DNA of 37,831 nucleotides, from contig NZ_VCKX01000107.1 in the NCBI RefSeq assembly GCF_005889725.1, forward strand, positions 1 through 37,831. Direction: 5' to 3'. The DNA comes from Nonomuraea zeae. Lineage in GTDB: Bacteria > Actinomycetota > Actinomycetes > Streptosporangiales > Streptosporangiaceae. How positions within the stretch are numbered: position 1 is the stretch's first letter; each line of letters opens with the position of its first letter. The notes under the pieces were generated by a model. That model had not been told where the DNA came from. It searched no databases and was given only the letters and a program-made list of their open reading frames with translations. Shown here one piece after another: positions 33,751 to 37,831 of this stretch. The position numbers and the translations under genes were made by a program.

Positions 33751-34191
33751 GTGCCGCCCCAGAACCAGACTTCCGAGCTGAGCATCGCCGACCTGACCTC
33801 CGTGCTGGAAGACTTCACCCGGATGTCCATCCGGCTGCCCACGGTGCAGCGGTTGAGCTTCACGACGCTGTCGGTGCTCCACACGCTGACCCGCAGCGGC
33901 CCGAAGCGCCTGACCGAGCTGACCGCCAGCGAGCAGGTGACGCAGCCGGCGATCACCCAGATCGTCACCAAGCTTGAACGCGAGGGCCTGGTGGCGCGCC
34001 GGCCCGACCCTTCGGACGGCCGCGCGGTGCTCGTGCACGTCACGGAGGCCGGTGCCGCCGTCGTCAACGGACGACGAGCCGACCGCATAGCGCACCTCGA
34101 AAAGCTCTCCAGCGGGCTCACAGAGGCCGAACGGGCCACCATCGCAGCGGCCCTGCCCGCCCTCGCCCGCCTGGTCGAGCTCAACGGGTGA
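33751..34191 (+). CDS. MarR-family transcriptional regulator
   Basis: 146-residue winged-helix dimer. Helix-turn-helix TLTRSGPKRLTELTASEQVTQPAITQIVTKLEREGL (about 47-82, split here by its helices) and wing ARRPDPSDGRAVLVHVTEAG. N-terminal and C-terminal helices form the dimer. GTG 33751 has no usable ribosome site; predicted leaderless. It probably represses itself and the epoxide hydrolase that follows, through the palindrome just upstream, and is released by a small lipophilic or oxidised compound. Confidence 0.93.
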   Translation: MPPQNQTSELSIADLTSVLEDFTRMSIRLPTVQRLSFTTLSVLHTLTRSGPKRLTELTASEQVTQPAITQIVTKLEREGLVARRPDPSDGRAVLVHVTEAGAAVVNGRRADRIAHLEKLSSGLTEAERATIAAALPALARLVELNG

Positions 34192-34271
34192 GCGCGCCCC
34201 CAGACCGTGAGGACGCGGCGAGCCGCGCTTCCTCGACCATCCCAATGCGCACGGAAGGCCAGGAACTGCCG

Positions 34272-35528
34272 ATGAGCCACGAAACCACCCCATCGCACCG
34301 CGCCGAGGTGCGGCCGTTCCTCCTGGAGCCGACGCCGATCCGGGTGCCGGACGACGTGCTGACCGACCTCCGGCAGCGGCTGGCGCTGACCCGCTGGCCG
34401 CTCGACGCGGGCAACGACGACGGATACTACGGCGTCCGCCGCCCCTACCTTGAGGAGCTCGTCGACTACTGGCGCACCGGCTACGACTGGCGCAAGGCCG
34501 AGGCCGCGATCAACGCCTACGAGCACTACCACGTCCAGGTCGACGGCGTCCCCGTGCACTTCATGCGCAAGCCCGGGGTCGGCCCCGCTCCGGTGCCGCT
34601 GATCCTGACGCACGGCTGGCCGTGGACGTTCTGGCACTGGTCCAAGGTCATCGACCCGCTGGCCGACCCGGGCGCGTACGGCGGCGACCCCGCCGAGGCT
34701 TTCGACGTGATCGTCCCGTCCTTCCCCGGCTTCGGATTCTCCACCCCGCTGCCGGACAACCCGGACATGAACTTCTGGAAGGTCGCCGACCTCTGGCACA
34801 CGCTCATGACCCGGACGCTCGGCCACACCAAGTACGCCGCCGCCGGCTGCGACGTCGGCGCCCTGGTCACCGGCCAGCTCGGGCACAAGTACGCCGATGA
34901 GCTCTACGCCATCCATATCGGCTCAGGGCTGAAGCTCACCCTGTTCAACGGCGACCGGGGCTGGGACCTCAGCGGTGGCCGGCCCATCCCCGAGGGCCTG
35001 CCCGCCGACGTCCACCGGCAGCTCCTCTCCTGGGAGAAGCGCTTCGCCGTCCACCTCGCGGCACACGTACTCGCCCCGAGCACGCTCTCCTACGGGCTGT
35101 CCGACTCACCGGCGGGGCTGCTCGCCTGGATCCTCGACCGCTGGCTGAACTGGAGCGACAATGGCGGCGACATCGAGACCGTCTTCAGCAAGGACGATCT
35201 GCTCACCCACGCCATGATCTTCTGGGTGAACAACGCGATCGGCACCTCGATCCGTACATACTCGAACAACAACCGCTACCCGTGGACCCCGTCCCACGAC
35301 CGGCAGCCCGTCATCGAGGCACCGACCGGCATCACCTTCGTCGGCTACGAGAACCCACCCGGCGTCAGCACCGCCCAGCGGGTCCAGAGCTTCCTCGACA
35401 GCGACCGGGCCGCCTGGTACAACCACGTCAACCTCAACGTCCATGACCGCGGCGGCCACTTCATCCCCTGGGAGATCCCGGACGAGTGGGTCGATGACCT
35501 GCGCCGCACCTTCCGCGGCCGACGCTAG
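34272..35528 (+). CDS. Epoxide hydrolase (alpha/beta hydrolase with EHN domain)
   Basis: 418 residues. N-terminal epoxide-hydrolase domain (about 15-125; TPIRVPDDVLTDLRQRLALTRWP), oxyanion HGWP (114-117), nucleophile Asp194 in AGCDVGALVTG and the catalytic His in HDRGGHFIPWE near the C-terminus. Resembles juvenile-hormone/microsomal-type hydrolases. Start taken at ATG 34272 behind AGGAA; a GTG at 34188 overlapping the marR stop would add 28 residues of unlikely sequence. Likely detoxifies an epoxide sensed by the MarR protein. Confidence 0.92.
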   Translation: MSHETTPSHRAEVRPFLLEPTPIRVPDDVLTDLRQRLALTRWPLDAGNDDGYYGVRRPYLEELVDYWRTGYDWRKAEAAINAYEHYHVQVDGVPVHFMRKPGVGPAPVPLILTHGWPWTFWHWSKVIDPLADPGAYGGDPAEAFDVIVPSFPGFGFSTPLPDNPDMNFWKVADLWHTLMTRTLGHTKYAAAGCDVGALVTGQLGHKYADELYAIHIGSGLKLTLFNGDRGWDLSGGRPIPEGLPADVHRQLLSWEKRFAVHLAAHVLAPSTLSYGLSDSPAGLLAWILDRWLNWSDNGGDIETVFSKDDLLTHAMIFWVNNAIGTSIRTYSNNNRYPWTPSHDRQPVIEAPTGITFVGYENPPGVSTAQRVQSFLDSDRAAWYNHVNLNVHDRGGHFIPWEIPDEWVDDLRRTFRGRR

Positions 35529-36473
35529 CCGGCCCGCTCGATGGCCAATGCTGAGCGTGCCCTCGACGACATGCGCGAGCCCGGCCACGGGCGCCATGGG
35601 TCGGTGAGAAGCGGAGATCGAGGGGGTGGTCGGCGTGATCGGCGGCGACGCGCGACGGGAAGGGCTCCGGCGGGTCACGCCTGCTCGACGGCGGAGGGGG
35701 AAGGACCCCGAGTGACGCCGGCTACCGGACCTGCTGCCAGAAGGTGACCGCCACGGTGGCGCTGCCAGCGTTCGGGGCGCAGGCTCGGCACGCTGCTGCC
35801 GACGGTCACGGAGCAGGGCCTGGTGGTAGGGCGGATGAGATCACGTCCGAGACCTGATCACCATGCTCTCCGGCCTCCCCGGCTCCTACAACGCTCTGGG
35901 CTCGGCAAGCAGGGCCGGCCTGGCCGCCGACCTGCCCTGCTGAAGATCTCCCGCCTGCTAGCTCGGGCGTCGGAGCTGGCACGCGGGACTACCCCGGCAC
36001 CACTCATCTTCCCCTCACCGGCATCGTCGAGCAGCGGTCCGGTCGGTCAGTGGCTGCCGCGCTCGTCCGGCGGCAGTTCGTCCCTCCCTTGAGGGGGACA
36101 CCTACCAGCCCCTGAGGCACCCGTAGGGCATCAAACAGCCGCCCGCGCACAAGCCGTCTCCTCCACAGGTCGGATACCGCGGCGTGTACCGGCTGAACGC
36201 GGGCGGCATGCTCTGCGTCGGCGGCATGCTCTCCACCTTCCACGACGTCAGCCACTCCCGCAGAGCAGCCTGCTGCCCACTCCGCTGCAGAAGGCTGCGT
36301 AGATCCCGCGCGCCGGCGGGCCCCGCAACCCCACGGGCGGACCCATGCAACGGCAAGCCGGGCCTCAACGCCCGCGACGGCACGTGGACACCTTCGCCTC
36401 CTCGGCCCTCACCTCCACCAACGGCCGTACCCTGGCGGCAGGGGCCACGACGACCACCTCGACTTCCTTGGAC

Positions 36474-36550
36474 GGCGAGGCGGCGAGGCGGCGAGGCGGC
36501 GAGGCGGCGAGGCGGCGAGGCGGCGAGGCGGCGAGGCGGCGAGGCGGCGA
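36474..36550. repeat. 8-bp tandem repeat, 9.6 copies
   Basis: GGCGAGGC is repeated perfectly nine times from 36474 to 36545, followed by partial GGCGA. The unit is not a multiple of 3, so copy-number change would shift any reading frame. No surrounding gene is supported. Confidence 0.95.
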
Positions 36551-36714
36551 CCAAGTGCATGTGCGGGATGCCGTGGCGTCAATCTTCTGCTCCGCCTGAT
36601 GATCCCTTCGGACGGCGTGACACCCACCCGAGACGCGGTGTCAGCTTTCCGGGCCACCGCGCCCCGTACCGACGCCCAAAGCACCGCGCGACCGTCCAGC
36701 CACCTGACGACGTT

Positions 36715-36740
36715 CCCGGGGACACCGCCCGGGGACACCG
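36715..36740. repeat. 13-bp tandem duplication
   Basis: CCCGGGGACACCG occurs twice with no gap (36715-36727 and 36728-36740). Confidence 0.9.
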
Positions 36741-36865
36741 CCTTGAGCCCACCGCTTTGAGGAAACCGTGCCACCGCCCGTATCCGAGTCACGGGTGAGC
36801 ACGCCTGGCGACGCGACTCCCCCAGATCCTTCGTCGAGACCGCAGCCGGCGCCCCATGTACGCCG

Positions 36866-37417
36866 CTAATCGGAGCCGGTGCTCCCTTCCGCCGTCGGCA
36901 CCCAGTAGCGGCGCTTCCGAGCGGTGACGTCAAGCAGCTGGCCGCCGTTGGTTTCGATGACCCGCCGCGAGGCAGCGTTCGTCAGATCGCACATCACCAG
37001 CGCCTGCGAGATACCGAGCTTCAGCGCAATCGGCAGCGCGGCCGCAAGCATCGCTGTCGCATGCCCTCGACGACGGGCGCTGGGGCGCACGTCGTAGCCG
37101 ATATGGCCGCCGAGCTCCATCAACTCCGGGGTGAGCTGATGGCGGATGGCCAGTCTCCCCAAGAACTGGTCGCCATCCGCCCACCACAATGTGGTCATCG
37201 GTACGAACCCGCTACGTACGCCATCCTGCGTCCTCTCACCGAGCACACGCGCGACGTACGCCTCGAAAGCCCTTGAGTCTTCCAGAGCCTGTGGGTCCAC
37301 ATCCTTGACGAACCAAGGAACTGGATAGTCCCGATCGCTCCGAAACTCAGCTACCCCGGCCAGAAACGACTCCCGTAGCTCGGACGCTGGATCGATGAAC
37401 CCTGGCATGGGGACCAT
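36866..37417 (-). CDS. GNAT-family N-acetyltransferase
   Basis: 183 residues. The acetyl-CoA-binding motif A is VRPSARRRGHATAMLAAAL (about 110-128), preceded by the strand MELGGHIGYDVRPS; motif B is LVMCDLTNAASRRVIETNGG. This is the pattern of RimJ/RimL-like and small-molecule acetyltransferases. Substrate unknown. Start ATG 37417; an in-frame ATG at 37408 is also possible, and neither has a strong ribosome site. Lies just after the rRNA operon and is transcribed in the same direction. Confidence 0.88.
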   Translation of the reverse strand: MVPMPGFIDPASELRESFLAGVAEFRSDRDYPVPWFVKDVDPQALEDSRAFEAYVARVLGERTQDGVRSGFVPMTTLWWADGDQFLGRLAIRHQLTPELMELGGHIGYDVRPSARRRGHATAMLAAALPIALKLGISQALVMCDLTNAASRRVIETNGGQLLDVTARKRRYWVPTAEGSTGSD

Positions 37418-37472
37418 GATGCCCGTGGGTGCATCTGCGACTCAACGTCCCAGTCGAGCCCAGAAATGCAGA

Positions 37473-37501
37473 AAGGGCCCGACGCATAGCGTCGAGCCCT
37501 T
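37473..37501 (-). terminator. rRNA operon terminator
   Basis: 13-bp stem (37473-37485 with 37489-37501) with one mismatch and a 3-nt loop, followed on the minus strand by TTTCTGCATTTCT. Just past the 5S rRNA. Confidence 0.92.
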
Positions 37502-37512
37502 CCCGAAAGATT

Positions 37513-37630
37513 GTCCGGCGGTGACCTACTCTCCCACACCCTCCCGAGTGCAGTACCATCGGCGCAGAGAAGCTTAACTTCCGGGTTCGGAATGTAACCG
37601 GGTGTTTCCTTCCCGCCATAACCGCCGTAA
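37513..37630 (-). rRNA. rrf: 5S ribosomal RNA
   Basis: On the minus strand the sequence begins TTACGGCGGTTATGGCGGG and contains the conserved loop CCGAACCCGGAAGTTAAGC and the 3' part GGAGAGTAGGTCACCGCC. The two ends pair (ACGGCGGT with ACCGCCGG). Ends are placed to within a few bases. Confidence 0.95.
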
Positions 37631-37714
37631 CCCTATGAAACTGACAAGCGAAACCGCTTGTTGTCTCAGAATTGCCTAGTGGACGCGAGCAAAAACTTCA
37701 AGAAAGTATGCTTT
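37631..37714 (-). other. 23S-5S spacer
   Basis: About 84 bp with no tRNA. Contains the stem ACAAGCG-AAAC-CGCTTGT (37644-37661), probably part of rRNA processing. Confidence 0.8.
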
Positions 37715-37831
37715 GTGGTCAAGTCCTCGGCCTATTAGTACCGGTCAGCTCCACACGTTACCGTGCTTCCACCTCCGGCCTATCAACCCGGTCGTCTACC
37801 GGGAGCCTTACCCACTCTCATGGTGGGAGAC
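37715..37831 (-). rRNA. rrl: 23S ribosomal RNA, 3' end only
   Basis: The minus strand ends with CTGACCGGTACTAATAGGCC then GAGGACTTGACC, the conserved 3' terminus of 23S rRNA; the rest lies beyond the right edge. The order 23S-5S with terminator shows an rRNA operon reading right to left. Confidence 0.95.

Larger units (their letters stand above)
35529..36865. other. 1.3-kb region without a supported gene
   Basis: Open frames in all six frames are short, Arg/Pro/Ala-rich, lack ribosome sites and match nothing I recognise. It holds an 8-bp tandem repeat (36474-36550) and a 13-bp tandem duplication (36715-36740). It may be decayed coding or mobile DNA, but I see no transposase or phage remnant good enough to name. 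Confidence 0.6.

Noticed and set aside
36474..36550. CRISPR array
   Set aside because: Repeats are head-to-tail with no spacers, and no cas genes are present.
36184..36798. Open frame passing through the 8-bp repeat
   Set aside because: Protein is low-complexity Arg/Pro/Gly with no ribosome site and no family likeness; the repeat alone keeps the frame open.

Overview
The window is high-GC actinobacterial chromosome. The gene set (DUF3263 protein, SepF-like protein, stand-alone GroEL behind CIRCE, ThrC with a CysO-type sulfur carrier, GT20 trehalose-phosphate synthase, mycosin-like protease, many GTG/TTG starts) and the rRNA sequence fit a filamentous actinomycete. I lean to Streptosporangiales (Nonomuraea or a relative); this is inference from gene content, not a database match.

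Layout. 1-4154 (minus strand): 5' part of groEL with two CIRCE boxes, a cold-shock protein, a MoaD/ThiS-like protein downstream of threonine synthase, and a lone ECF sigma factor. 4186-9577: trehalose region. otsA and an MFS transporter run on the plus strand; a secreted protein, otsB and a DUF3263 gene run towards them on the minus strand; then a SAM hydrolase of the DUF62 family. 9707-11424: a two-gene unit of a membrane-anchored protein and a mycosin-like subtilase. 11451-13039: a DUF35 protein coupled to a non-canonical thiolase, behind a palindrome resembling a TetR-type operator. 13132-18821 (minus): complete oppABCDF-type peptide ABC importer. 19293-21087: two-gene ABC exporter of the Wzm/Wzt (TagGH) type, followed by a small predicted gene and about 600 bp of GC-rich hairpins. 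22127-24841 (minus): a secreted protein and a KamA-family radical SAM protein. 25019-32309: DUF1707 protein, PlsX, P-type ATPase coupled to argS, and a membrane protein. 32365-35528: SepF-like protein, PhzF-like protein, and MarR regulator with epoxide hydrolase. 35529-36865: no gene I can support; it carries an 8-bp tandem repeat. 36866 to the end (minus): GNAT acetyltransferase, rRNA terminator, 5S rRNA and the 3' end of 23S rRNA.

Coordinated units visible in the DNA are thrC-moaD, DUF3263-otsB-secreted protein, anchor-protease (ATGA overlap), DUF35-thiolase (ATGA overlap), oppA-B-C-D-F, wzm-wzt, ATPase-argS (ATGA overlap) and marR-epoxide hydrolase. At least seven genes show a TAnnnT-type -10 box 7-9 nt before the start codon and no Shine-Dalgarno sequence, which suggests leaderless mRNAs.

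Most promising for new biology: (i) the DUF35/thiolase pair, whose thiolase domain keeps the nucleophile Cys but has lost both catalytic His motifs, controlled by a KstR2-like palindrome; (ii) the KamA homologue, which lacks the two Asp residues that hold the lysine side chain and has an Arg in place of one, suggesting another substrate; (iii) overlapping divergent promoters for the ECF sigma factor and otsA; (iv) an overlooked 57-codon gene with a clear promoter and ribosome-binding site. I found no CRISPR array, prophage, complete IS element or biosynthetic cluster.
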